From: an uncultured Bdellovibrio sp. | Lineage (GTDB): Bacteria; Bdellovibrionota; Bdellovibrionia; Bdellovibrionales; Bdellovibrionaceae | Direction of reading: 5' to 3' | Assembly: GCA_937871355.1 (NCBI GenBank) | Contig: CALMPX010000119.1 | Span: 1-7,586 of the forward strand | DNA: 7,586 nt | Shown: one piece after another, positions 1 through 6,323 of the stretch | How the letters are laid out: every line of letters starts with the position of its first letter | Numbering within the stretch: position 1 is the first letter of the stretch | Position numbers and translations under genes: made by a program | Notes under the pieces: generated by a model | Databases searched by the model: none | Told to the model about the DNA's origin: nothing | The model's input: only the letters and a program-made list of their open reading frames with translations

Positions 1-536
1 TTTGCTGTTTTTAATAAATGAATTTGTTCTAAATGAGAAAGCTGCATTTGAGTGTCGACTTTCATGTCGAGCACTTGTCCTCCGACCATACCGAGAGCTC
101 CCGTTTTCTGAGCCAATAATCGAATAACTTGATTCGGTAAATTTGAAACAACTAAAAAAGCTTCTGTTAATAAGGCGTCACCCGCTAACAAAGCGATGTC
201 TTCTCCGAAAACTTTATGATTCGTCGGTTGTCCTCGTCGAAAATCATCATTATCTAAACAAGGAAGATCGTCATGAATCAAAGAATAGGTATGAATAAAT
301 TCAATGGCTAAAGCCCAAGGAAAAACGACACTAAAAGGTTTATCAAATGCTTTCGCCGTTAAATAACAAAGAAATGGACGAAATCTTTTTCCATCTAAAA
401 AGTAGGTATAGCCCATACTTTTCCATAAGAGTTCCAGTTGTGGATTCATTTTCGACTGCGCCGCAAAGTACTTCGTGCTTTCGTCTTCAAAGTATTTGCG
501 AAATTCGATGTAGTCTTTTTCTAATCCAGCAATCAT
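1..536 (-). CDS. ispA: Polyprenyl (farnesyl/geranyl) diphosphate synthase, partial
   Basis: Condenses isopentenyl diphosphate with allylic diphosphates to make the C10-C20 prenyl diphosphates that feed quinone and undecaprenyl synthesis in the cytoplasm. The visible 178 codons are the N-terminal part; family members are about 290-300 aa, so the C-terminus, including the second Asp-rich motif, lies beyond the left edge. Visible hallmarks are GKRFRP at residues 49-54 (diphosphate-binding Lys/Arg), the first Asp-rich motif DDLPCLDND at 89-97 followed by FRRGQPTNH, LLAGDALL at 116-123, GQVLDM at 153-158 and the HLLKT motif at 173-177. The frame stays open upstream of the ATG into xseB, but this ATG is the first normal start, 7 nt after the xseB stop; its ribosome site is weak, which fits translational coupling. 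Position after xseB matches the xseB-ispA order seen in many proteobacteria. Exact chain-length specificity cannot be read from this part. Confidence 0.95.
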   Translation of the reverse strand, partial: MIAGLEKDYIEFRKYFEDESTKYFAAQSKMNPQLELLWKSMGYTYFLDGKRFRPFLCYLTAKAFDKPFSVVFPWALAIEFIHTYSLIHDDLPCLDNDDFRRGQPTNHKVFGEDIALLAGDALLTEAFLVVSNLPNQVIRLLAQKTGALGMVGGQVLDMKVDTQMQLSHLEQIHLLKTA

Positions 537-543
537 GAATATC

Positions 544-765
544 TTAGTCTTCTGACTTAAAATTTTCAGTGATCGCTTTACCTTCGTTATCAAAACCGAC
601 TAATTTTTTAACTTGAGCTTCAGCTTTCGTTAATTGAGAGTGGCAATCACGAGAAAGTTTTACGCCCTCTTCGAATAATTGCAAAGATTCATCTAGGGCG
701 AGTTCTCCTTTTTCCATTTTTTGCACGATTTCTTCTAAACGATTTAATTTTTTTTCAAAATCCAT
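544..765 (-). CDS. xseB: Exodeoxyribonuclease VII small subunit
   Basis: Small helical subunit of exonuclease VII, which degrades single-stranded DNA from either end; several copies bind the long helical region of each XseA. The protein is 73 aa, close to the roughly 80 aa usual for the family. It shows the family pattern throughout: a start of the form FEKKLNRLEEIV (residues 3-14), then a Glu-Lys-Gly-Glu-Leu turn (18-22), the SLQLFEEGVKLSRDC segment (27-41) and AEAQVKKL (48-55). It is almost all predicted helix. It follows xseA by 14 nt with its own GAGGT ribosome site 5 nt before the ATG, and precedes ispA by 7 nt, so the three are very likely co-transcribed. Confidence 0.96.
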   Translation of the reverse strand: MDFEKKLNRLEEIVQKMEKGELALDESLQLFEEGVKLSRDCHSQLTKAEAQVKKLVGFDNEGKAITENFKSED

Positions 766-770
766 TTTCT

Positions 771-775
771 ACCTC
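771..775 (-). promoter_or_regulatory. Ribosome binding site of xseB
   Basis: On the minus strand this reads GAGGT, 5 nt before the xseB ATG, inside the 14-nt xseA-xseB spacer. It fixes the xseB start. Confidence 0.75.
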
Positions 776-779
776 TTAA

Positions 780-2126
780 TTAACTTTTTAAATGTGTTGA
801 TTTAATAACTTCGGCTTCAATGATCCCGTCGTTCACTTGAACTTCGATGATATCTTTAGCTTTCACCTGCGAAATTGATTTTAATAATTTGCCATGGCTT
901 TTCGTGATGGAAAAGCCACGATCAACCACTTTCATCGGACTTAAAGAATCTAATAGCGCCATCATGTTCTGTATACGCGATTTTTTATTTTGCAAATTTG
1001 AATTCATTAAGTTTTGCAGACGCATATTCTTTTTATCTAAGTTTAATTTTAAAGACGAGATCACTTGCTTTGGCGAAACTAAACGGCTTTGCAAAATCTG
1101 TACATCTTTTTTAAGATGATTGATATTCACGGCCATCGCATTTTCTAAACGATTGAATAAGTCATCGCTGCGCAACATCAGATCTTGTAGTTTTTTCTTA
1201 GGATCAGTTAAGCGTTTTGATAAGTGAAGAACGGATTGTTTCATCATCTCCATACGCTTTTTCATCGAGAACGCTAAAGAACGATCAAGCTGAGTGAGCT
1301 TTTGTACAATTTCAGCCGAACTTTTTGCGACTAATTCGGCAGCCGCAGACGGAGTTGGTGCGCGCAGATCGGCGACAAAATCACAAATGGTAAAATCAAT
1401 TTCATGTCCAACGGCAGAGATGACCGGAATCTTGCTTGCTGCGATTAAGCGCGCAAGCTTCTCATCATTGAAACACCACATATCTTCGATCGATCCTCCG
1501 CCGCGACCAATGATGATCACATCGGGATTAATTCTTTCAGCTTTTACAAACGCCTCCGCGATTTGCGGCGCGGCGGCAGCACCTTGTACGATGGTAGGTA
1601 CGACAATAACTTCGACGGCTTTCGCACGGCGATTCATAATATTTAAAATATCTTGGATCGCCGCCCCTGTCGGGGAAGTAACAATAGCTACTTTTTGTGG
1701 ATGCGCTGGAATGGCTTTTTTACGTGAAGAATCAAATAAACCTTCCAGTTTTAATTTTTCTTTTAATTGCTCAAACTGTTTCTGTAATGCGCCGGCCCCA
1801 ACAGGTTCCATGGATTCGACGGCGACCTGGTAACTGCCTCGAGGTTCGTAAACTGTAATTCGCCCTCGCGCGATCACTTCTAAACCATCGTGAGGTTTGA
1901 ATTTTAATTTAGAATTGTGGCCTCGAAACATGACGGCTGAAATTTGTGATTTAGAATCTTTTAAAGAAAAATAAAAGTGACCGGAAGTGTGCGGTTTAAA
2001 ATTAGAAATTTCAGCTTGAATCCAAACAATACCAATTTGACCTTCGATCAATGAACGAATTTGCATGTTCAACTGTTCGACTGTAAGTATACGATTTTCC
2101 GGTGCTGCTGCAGCTTCTAAAGACAT
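780..2126 (-). CDS. xseA: Exodeoxyribonuclease VII large subunit
   Basis: Catalytic subunit of exonuclease VII, a metal-independent cytoplasmic single-strand DNA exonuclease used in mismatch repair and in clearing displaced strands. At 448 aa it is full length (the E. coli protein is 456 aa). Domains in order: an N-terminal OB-fold for ssDNA binding at about residues 12-108 (with WIQAEISNFKPHTSGHFYFS at 35-54); the catalytic domain at about 125-270 with VAIVTSPTGAAIQDI (146-160), the glycine-rich GRGGGSIEDMWCFN (207-220), AVGHEID (238-244) and RAPTPSAAAEL (255-265); a long Lys- and Met-rich helical region at about 270-390 that should hold XseB; and a C-terminal SPMKVVDRGFSIT segment (396-408) typical of the family. 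The ATG is preceded by AAGG about 8 nt upstream. The Ala-rich first ten residues are not conserved in the family as far as I can recall. No truncation or frameshift is seen. Confidence 0.97.
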   Translation of the reverse strand: MSLEAAAAPENRILTVEQLNMQIRSLIEGQIGIVWIQAEISNFKPHTSGHFYFSLKDSKSQISAVMFRGHNSKLKFKPHDGLEVIARGRITVYEPRGSYQVAVESMEPVGAGALQKQFEQLKEKLKLEGLFDSSRKKAIPAHPQKVAIVTSPTGAAIQDILNIMNRRAKAVEVIVVPTIVQGAAAAPQIAEAFVKAERINPDVIIIGRGGGSIEDMWCFNDEKLARLIAASKIPVISAVGHEIDFTICDFVADLRAPTPSAAAELVAKSSAEIVQKLTQLDRSLAFSMKKRMEMMKQSVLHLSKRLTDPKKKLQDLMLRSDDLFNRLENAMAVNINHLKKDVQILQSRLVSPKQVISSLKLNLDKKNMRLQNLMNSNLQNKKSRIQNMMALLDSLSPMKVVDRGFSITKSHGKLLKSISQVKAKDIIEVQVNDGIIEAEVIKSTHLKS

Positions 2127-2160
2127 GTCGTGACCTTATCAGCCACGATGTTTAAGTCAA

Positions 2161-2376
2161 TTAAAACCAGATATTCTGCAATGACCAAAGACCGCCAACC
2201 CAGATAGAAACAACAGCTAATTTACGGTGTTTTTCAAAGGCTTCAAAATGACTAGGCATTTCTTTTTTAGCCAAGGCGACTAAATGCGGGATTTCAAGCA
2301 CAAATAATATGACTAGACCATAAAAAAACACTAAAAACGGAAAATAATAATCTAATTCAGCTATAGAAATTTTCAT
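2161..2376 (-). CDS. Small two-helix membrane protein of unknown function
   Basis: I do not recognise a family. The 71-aa product has a hydrophobic segment at about residues 10-32 (FPFLVFFYGLVILFVLEIPHL) and a second, weaker one at about 53-71 rich in Trp (VSIWVGGLWSLQNIWF), separated by a charged loop with many Lys, Glu and His. That is a plausible inner-membrane hairpin. Its stop lies 34 nt before the xseA ATG with no terminator between, so it is probably the first gene of the xseA-xseB-ispA transcript. The ribosome site is weak (GTGG close to the ATG). A TATAAT hexamer lies 66 nt upstream. Reality of the gene is supported by an uninterrupted hydrophobic/charged layout and by its tight fit in the operon; it could still be a chance ORF. 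Confidence 0.7.
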   Translation of the reverse strand: MKISIAELDYYFPFLVFFYGLVILFVLEIPHLVALAKKEMPSHFEAFEKHRKLAVVSIWVGGLWSLQNIWF

Positions 2377-2441
2377 GCCACGTTATCGGACAACTATTTT
2401 TAATTCTGTAGTCCTGGTACGTAGACTTTTTTTAAATATAT

Positions 2442-2447
2442 ATTATA
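2442..2447 (-). promoter_or_regulatory. Probable -10 box for the 71-aa gene/xseA/xseB/ispA transcript
   Basis: On the minus strand this reads TATAAT, a perfect match to the vegetative sigma factor -10 consensus, inside an AT-rich run. It lies 66 nt before the ATG of the 71-aa gene, giving a leader of nearly 60 nt. No convincing -35 hexamer stands at 16-18 nt upstream. The 9-bp inverted repeat at 2450-2495 brackets the place where the -35 contact would fall, so an activator or repressor could act there. Confidence 0.45.
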
Positions 2448-2449
2448 CT

Positions 2450-2495
2450 AGGTTTATTAGGGTTCGCTGACGTAATACTCATCGAAAATAAACCT
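2450..2495. repeat. Inverted repeat with 9-bp arms beside the promoter
   Basis: AGGTTTATT at 2450-2458 is perfectly complementary to AATAAACCT at 2487-2495. Directly inside the right arm, CGAA (2483-2486) can pair with TTCG (2463-2466), which extends the stem to 13 bp with a 4-nt bulge and leaves a 16-nt loop. It is not followed by a T-run in either direction, so it is a poor intrinsic terminator. It abuts the TATAAT box on the minus strand and may be an operator or part of a structured element with the segment that follows. Confidence 0.5.
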
Positions 2496-2604
2496 TACAA
2501 GCATATTTTTGGGGACTGTCCCTGATGATGGTGTGCAAGCTCACCTTGTAGTGAGAAGCCTAAAGTCGTTACCATGGTCACCCACCTTGCAAACAGAGGT
2601 TTAT
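2488..2604. repeat. Structured intergenic segment with nested inverted repeats
   Basis: ATAAACCT (2488-2495) is complementary to AGGTTTAT (2597-2604), closing a 117-nt block. Inside are GGGAC-T-GTCCC (2512-2522), the 9-nt arms GTGTGCAAG (2531-2539) and CTTGCAAAC (2586-2594) pairing at 8 of 9 positions, the hairpin CTCAC-6 nt-GTGAG (2540-2555), and the 8-bp palindrome ACCATGGT (2571-2578). Nested arms around an internal hairpin look like the secondary structure of a small RNA or of a REP/MITE-type repeat. No coding sequence is convincing here: an open frame on the plus strand starts with TTG inside the element and runs antisense into the next gene. It is unclear whether this is mobile, transcribed or simply the 3' region of the gene at 2632. 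Confidence 0.4.
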
Positions 2605-2631
2605 CTTTCAGAGTGGTCATCGAGCCTTTTT

Positions 2632-3447
2632 TTATTTCTCAATCTGATACAGACTGGCCAAACTTTTAATTGTGGCTGGATCAAAAAACATAAATTCAAA
2701 GTAATTACCCTCAACACCGGCATAGATACGACCTTCACGTGCTAACTGCAAAACAACTTCACGCGGAATATCAACTGAAACGACCGTTTCATCTTTTGAC
2801 CAACTTTGTGCCGCTGTTTTATCGTTCGTAAAAAAGTACCCATGAAAGGAGCCGCCTTTAATTTTTTTCTGGGCGATCAAGCTGGCGCTTTCATCTGGCA
2901 TTTTTGTCAAATCTTCCATAAATCTGAGTTCTGATTGATTTGTTCCTCGATAAATTTTAATACTTTTCTCTGAACCAAATACTTTATTTACAATGTTCTC
3001 GACAATATTTGAAGTCTCGAAAGAGTAGGTTCTTGTTTCTTCATTCCATTTAAACCATGGCTCTGTCAGCGAGAATTTGTCTAAAGGTATCTTGCGGCCT
3101 TTGGCGTAAGGAGCTGCGTATTTATTATAATAATAATGCGAAATATAAATATCACCTTTAAAAACAGAAAGTCCTTTTCCATTGATGGCAGCAAGCGCCA
3201 ATTGCAGCGAGTTCGAGCTTTCTTTGAAAGCTTTTAGGTCAAACACTTTCACAGCATGAGCTCCGGCTAATATATAGTCCAAAGTTTTTTCTGGAAGTTG
3301 AGATAATAAAGAGGAAATCTGACTTTCGACTTCTTGGCCGGAAGAATATTTTTTTGCAGGGTTTTTTGCCGAAAAAAGCGCAGCACATTTTTGCTGAGCT
3401 AGAGCGGCCTGGAAAGAAAATAAAAATATCAAAATGAGACTGCGCAT
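2632..3447 (-). CDS. Exported protein with a C-terminal ADP-ribosyltransferase-like region
   Basis: The 271-aa product begins with a clear Sec signal peptide: a short basic start, a hydrophobic core at residues 3-15 and an ALA-QQ cleavage site after residue 17; no lipobox, so a periplasmic or secreted protein. The C-terminal part at about 160-265 has the order of elements seen in ADP-ribosyltransferase folds: IKIYRGT (163-169, Arg167 for the NAD-binding Arg), GYFFTNDKTAAQSW (203-216, the place of the Ser-Thr-Ser strand), VVSVDIPREVV (222-232) and VEGNYFEFMFF (245-255, Glu246 or Glu251 as the catalytic Glu). The classical STS triad is not intact and the ExE pair is not obvious, so activity is uncertain. 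Residues 40-110 are helical and of unknown role. A strong AGAGGA ribosome site 6 nt before the ATG supports the start. It is transcribed away from the lipoprotein genes. The family call is inference from motif order; the gene itself is secure. Confidence 0.85.
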   Translation of the reverse strand: MRSLILIFLFSFQAALAQQKCAALFSAKNPAKKYSSGQEVESQISSLLSQLPEKTLDYILAGAHAVKVFDLKAFKESSNSLQLALAAINGKGLSVFKGDIYISHYYYNKYAAPYAKGRKIPLDKFSLTEPWFKWNEETRTYSFETSNIVENIVNKVFGSEKSIKIYRGTNQSELRFMEDLTKMPDESASLIAQKKIKGGSFHGYFFTNDKTAAQSWSKDETVVSVDIPREVVLQLAREGRIYAGVEGNYFEFMFFDPATIKSLASLYQIEK

Positions 3448-3453
3448 ATATAG

Positions 3454-3459
3454 TCCTCT
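3454..3459 (-). promoter_or_regulatory. Ribosome binding site of the ART-like gene
   Basis: On the minus strand this reads AGAGGA, 6 nt before the ATG at 3447. It is one of the better ribosome sites in the window and decides the start. Confidence 0.75.
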
Positions 3460-3524
3460 GTTTATAGTGCTTGCAAAATTCGGGTAAACTTTTTCAATCT
3501 TTAAAGGCTTACCTTCAAACTGAA

Positions 3525-3534
3525 CGTATCAAAT
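3525..3534. repeat. Extra copy of the palindrome half-site
   Basis: CGTATCAAAT here recurs exactly at 3603-3612, where it forms the left arm of the 3605-3630 palindrome; the two copies start 78 bp apart. Three ATTTGATA/TATCAAAT half-sites therefore lie between the divergent genes, an arrangement typical of a regulator that binds cooperatively at two positions. Function is inferred. Confidence 0.4.
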
Positions 3535-3604
3535 GAGTACAATACTTTTCACCGGCCGAAAATACGTCCTTGGACTGTTAGAGTTTTAGCACCCAGAAAA
3601 GTCG

Positions 3605-3630
3605 TATCAAATTAAGATTTTAATTTGATA
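3605..3630. promoter_or_regulatory. Perfect 11-bp palindrome, candidate operator
   Basis: TATCAAATTAA at 3605-3615 and TTAATTTGATA at 3620-3630 are exact reverse complements around a 4-nt centre (GATT). It sits in the 234-nt region between two divergent genes, 52 nt before the first lipoprotein start, so a terminator role is unlikely: no gene ends here and no T-run follows. The right arm merges into GATAAT (3627-3632), a 5-of-6 match to a -10 box that would give a leader of about 40 nt to the GTG at 3682; no good -35 box accompanies it. A dimeric repressor or activator site overlapping the promoter is the simplest reading. Confidence 0.5.
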
Positions 3631-3681
3631 ATTTCCTGCGCCTAGACTGTAGCGTCTGAAAAAGAAGACCGAATAAATCTT

Positions 3682-5829
3682 GTGACTCAAAAACTTGTTC
3701 GCAAACTTTTTATATTCGCTATTTTCAGCTTGTTTTTAACGAGTTGTGGATTGTCATATCAATCAGATGTCGATTATTATTCTTCTGTTTTAGAAGAGGA
3801 GACTCGTTGTGCCACTTCAGTTGTCGTCACAGGTGGAGTCAGTATCACCGGAACCGCGACATTTCAGAAAAGAACATTAGATGTTGTTACCGAAACGACA
3901 ATGGTTCCGCCTGCAGTTACGCCAACGACCAAATTAAAAAATATGGCTCTCAGTGATCCCTTACCAACAGCACTTCCGATTCAGTCGGCTGAAATTGCTA
4001 TTTATAATTCTAATAATGAACGCATTCAATGTGGCTCGACTGATAATAGTGGAAACATAAAGGCCGTCGATCAAGTTTCAACTTTAAAAATTCCTAATGT
4101 AGTTGGATCATACCGACTACGTGTCGTTTCTCGTTCTTATAAAATCTACGCTTCGAACCCAGCCAATTTTATTTATATCTCAGTTAAAAAAGATAAGTAC
4201 CGCAATGAATTGCACGCACTCACTGCCAATTTTAGTTTATCCGGAGCGGGTACAAATGTCCCAGTTAACTTAATCGCTAAAGCACGACAAATTGATTCAG
4301 AAGATATCGAAGCCGGAGCGTTTAATATTCTAAATTCATTACAAACAGGCTTTGATTATATCAAAGTGAATACTCCAGGAGTAGATACAACCTGCTTATC
4401 TGAAAAATTAAATGTTTTCTGGAAAGCCGGATTTAATCCTATGCAGTATCAAGATCCTGAATCGGATCCAGCGACTTTGGGTAATACCTCTTTTTATTCT
4501 TCGGAAACCAAAGAACTTTTTATTTCTGGCGGACAACTCGGAGATATGAGTTTATCTAACACAGATCACTTCGATGACTTTGCGGTCATTCATGAAAGCG
4601 GGCATTTTATTGAAGATCATTGTGGACAGTGGACTTCGCCTGGCGGAAATCACACCATTATTTCAAGAATTGATCCACGCCTGGCGTGGTCTGAAGGCTG
4701 GGCTAATTATTTTGCAGCACATGTCATTCACGACCGTATTAATGATTTAGATAACACCCTAATGACCAAGTTCGCCGCCTTAACTGAAAATGCAGTAACG
4801 AATACCGGATGGACGTACTTCTTTAACTCTTACGGTTTCTCAGATACCGTACAAAATATTGGAAACGGTGATGGCTTCGTCATTGATCTGAAACGTCCAG
4901 GCACTGATCCAGGAGCTTATACTTTTGCACCCTACACAGGACAGGAATTTGATCGAGTTTCACCGAGTTCTTTCCCTGGCGAAGGTCATACGCGCGAAGG
5001 AGCCGTCTCGCGAGGATTATTTAAATTAACAAATTCGTGCGGAGAAAAATGTGCGTATAATCCGACTCCTTTTATTAATATCTGGCAAGCTTTCGATAAA
5101 TTTACGGGAACGGCCTTTGACAACAATCCATTTCAAGGCGTCGACAAAGTTTTAGAAAAATTAAAAGCAAGTGTCGGTACCGGGCCTTGGAATGCCGATT
5201 CTAATCCGCCTCCGAATCCAAAATTAAGTCTTAACGATGTCGTCGAATCAGAAGCGCTTCATTTGCGCTCTAACGGCACATTTGGAAGTCCATCATCTTG
5301 GCCGGGATATGCAACCAATTTAGTTTATTCACCCAGTATTTGTACTCAAAAAATATTACCTAAATCTGATGATTCCTCTAATGGCTTTTCATCAGATCAA
5401 CGTTATTCGAATCACTTCTATACAATCGATTTTAGTTTACTTTCGGGACTAAATCGAATTACCGTCAGCTTTAGAAAAAATATTGGCAATATCGGCAGCA
5501 GTCTTGACCACGACCTTATTTTATTTAAACCAGGTTATTTTTTCAACGATGATCTTGTTTGTAATGGTTACGATTCTTCAGGTAACTGTTCGGGTTTCAG
5601 TGCTAATCGTGATAATACAAATTCAGATATTTATGTCATGAACCGTGAACCAGCCTCAGGCTTATCTAGTTATTCAAAAACGATTTTTCTTAACGGTATC
5701 GACAGAACTCAAAAATATTTATTAGATATCCGAGCTTGGACAGCAAAAATTTCAGTATTATCTAGCTCTGATTACACATATGACATCACCAGCGATCTAG
5801 GCGGAGGGTATTTATGTCCCCAACCATAA
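3682..5829 (+). CDS. Lipoprotein zinc metallopeptidase-like protein, copy 1
   Basis: A 715-aa predicted protease anchored by lipid to the cell envelope. The signal peptide has basic residues (K4, R7, K8), a hydrophobic core and the lipobox LTSC with Cys22. Residues 50-150 form a beta-rich, transthyretin/carboxypeptidase-regulatory-like domain (GTATFQKR at 57-64, IQCGSTDNSGN at 115-125, GSYRLRVVSRS at 142-152). The catalytic core has HESGH at 304-308 and DPRLAWSEGWANYF at 331-344; Glu338, 30 residues after the second His, is the likely third zinc ligand of a gluzincin, with Glu305 as general base. SPGGNH (319-324) and EGHTREGAVSRGLFKL (434-449) are further family-like blocks. The region from about 540 to the end is probably a beta-sandwich accessory domain. 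The start is GTG: it is the only normal in-frame start giving a complete signal peptide, though the nearest purine-rich site (GAAG) is 14 nt away. Substrate unknown; it overlaps the next gene by 16 nt. The catalytic call rests on motifs only. Confidence 0.88.
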   Translation: MTQKLVRKLFIFAIFSLFLTSCGLSYQSDVDYYSSVLEEETRCATSVVVTGGVSITGTATFQKRTLDVVTETTMVPPAVTPTTKLKNMALSDPLPTALPIQSAEIAIYNSNNERIQCGSTDNSGNIKAVDQVSTLKIPNVVGSYRLRVVSRSYKIYASNPANFIYISVKKDKYRNELHALTANFSLSGAGTNVPVNLIAKARQIDSEDIEAGAFNILNSLQTGFDYIKVNTPGVDTTCLSEKLNVFWKAGFNPMQYQDPESDPATLGNTSFYSSETKELFISGGQLGDMSLSNTDHFDDFAVIHESGHFIEDHCGQWTSPGGNHTIISRIDPRLAWSEGWANYFAAHVIHDRINDLDNTLMTKFAALTENAVTNTGWTYFFNSYGFSDTVQNIGNGDGFVIDLKRPGTDPGAYTFAPYTGQEFDRVSPSSFPGEGHTREGAVSRGLFKLTNSCGEKCAYNPTPFINIWQAFDKFTGTAFDNNPFQGVDKVLEKLKASVGTGPWNADSNPPPNPKLSLNDVVESEALHLRSNGTFGSPSSWPGYATNLVYSPSICTQKILPKSDDSSNGFSSDQRYSNHFYTIDFSLLSGLNRITVSFRKNIGNIGSSLDHDLILFKPGYFFNDDLVCNGYDSSGNCSGFSANRDNTNSDIYVMNREPASGLSSYSKTIFLNGIDRTQKYLLDIRAWTAKISVLSSSDYTYDITSDLGGGYLCPQP
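5803..5808 (+). promoter_or_regulatory. Ribosome binding site of the small lipoprotein gene
   Basis: GGAGGG lies 5 nt before the ATG at 5814 and is contained in the last codons of the upstream protease gene. It is the strongest ribosome site in the window, suggesting the small lipoprotein is made in larger amounts than its upstream neighbour, whose own site is poor. Confidence 0.75.
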
Positions 5830-6323
5830 AATTATTTTCTATTTTATCGACTTTCATTTTTATTTTCGGCTGCACCGAGAAAAAAAGTATGACATCTCGT
5901 GGAATGAGTCCAACCCCGACGTCACAATACAGTTATATGGGTCCGGTTGAAAGAACGATCAATCTTAAATTATTGCTCAGTAAAGCTAAATTTAATTCGT
6001 CAGGAACAATTCGCGCGGTAGTCAGTCTTCCTTATGATTACAACTTTCCTCTTCAATACAAATGGAAGCTTGGACAAAATGTGAAACTCCAAGATGGATA
6101 TATCCTGACTGGATCAATTCCTTCCCTTAAAAAAGATTCTCCGGTTGAAATCACTATTTCGGTCGATGAATTTCAAGCCAAAGAGGCCCGTTTTGCACGG
6201 TTTGAAGTTTTTGGAACGGATCCAAACAAACGTATTTTTTCAGACGGGATCATTTCATCACAGCAAGAGAGCTCATTCGAATCGATAGTTCAGGAAGTAG
6301 AAAAAATTCATGCAGAAAAATAA
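5814..6323 (+). CDS. Small lipoprotein between the two protease paralogs
   Basis: I do not recognise a family. The 169-aa product has a lipoprotein signal peptide: Lys6, a hydrophobic core at residues 7-18 and IFGC with Cys20 as the lipidated residue (Phe at -2 is acceptable, the lipobox slightly off consensus). After a Ser/Thr/Pro-rich linker (24-40) comes a single compact domain at about 45-150 with alternating hydrophobic strands (TINLKLLLSKAKF, GTIRAVVSLPYDY, VEITISVDEFQ, ARFARFEVFG), consistent with an immunoglobulin-like beta-sandwich, then a charged helical tail (155-169). The start overlaps the upstream protease gene by 16 nt and the stop overlaps the next one by 14 nt, so it is part of a coupled operon. 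Being embedded between two paralogous proteases suggests a partner, chaperone or inhibitor role, but nothing in the sequence proves it. Confidence 0.88.
   Translation: MSPTIKLFSILSTFIFIFGCTEKKSMTSRGMSPTPTSQYSYMGPVERTINLKLLLSKAKFNSSGTIRAVVSLPYDYNFPLQYKWKLGQNVKLQDGYILTGSIPSLKKDSPVEITISVDEFQAKEARFARFEVFGTDPNKRIFSDGIISSQQESSFESIVQEVEKIHAEK
6292..6297 (+). promoter_or_regulatory. Weakly placed ribosome site of protease copy 2
   Basis: AGGAAG lies 12 nt before the ATG at 6310, farther than the usual 5-9 nt, and inside the small lipoprotein gene. Given the 14-nt overlap of the two frames, reinitiation by ribosomes finishing the upstream gene probably helps. Confidence 0.45.

Noticed and set aside
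1294..1833. Long open frame on the plus strand (179 codons)
   Set aside because: It lies wholly antisense to xseA, whose family motifs run through the same bases; composition is rich in Ala/Ser/Ile as expected of a mirror frame.
2512..2555. Hairpins downstream of the exported protein gene as an intrinsic terminator
   Set aside because: Stems are only 4-6 bp and none is followed by a run of T in the minus-strand direction.
2509..2745. Open frame of 78 codons on the plus strand starting with TTG
   Set aside because: It starts inside the inverted-repeat segment, has no ribosome site, and its second half is antisense to the end of the well-supported exported protein gene.
3461..3466. TATAAA on the minus strand as a -10 box for the exported ART-like gene
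   Set aside because: Transcription would start at or inside the AGAGGA ribosome site, leaving almost no leader; the -35 match is also weak.
3643..3648. TAGACT as a -10 box for the lipoprotein operon
   Set aside because: Plausible in position, but no acceptable -35 hexamer stands at 16-18 nt; the TTGATA at 3625 is only 12 nt away. Kept as an unproven alternative to GATAAT at 3627-3632.
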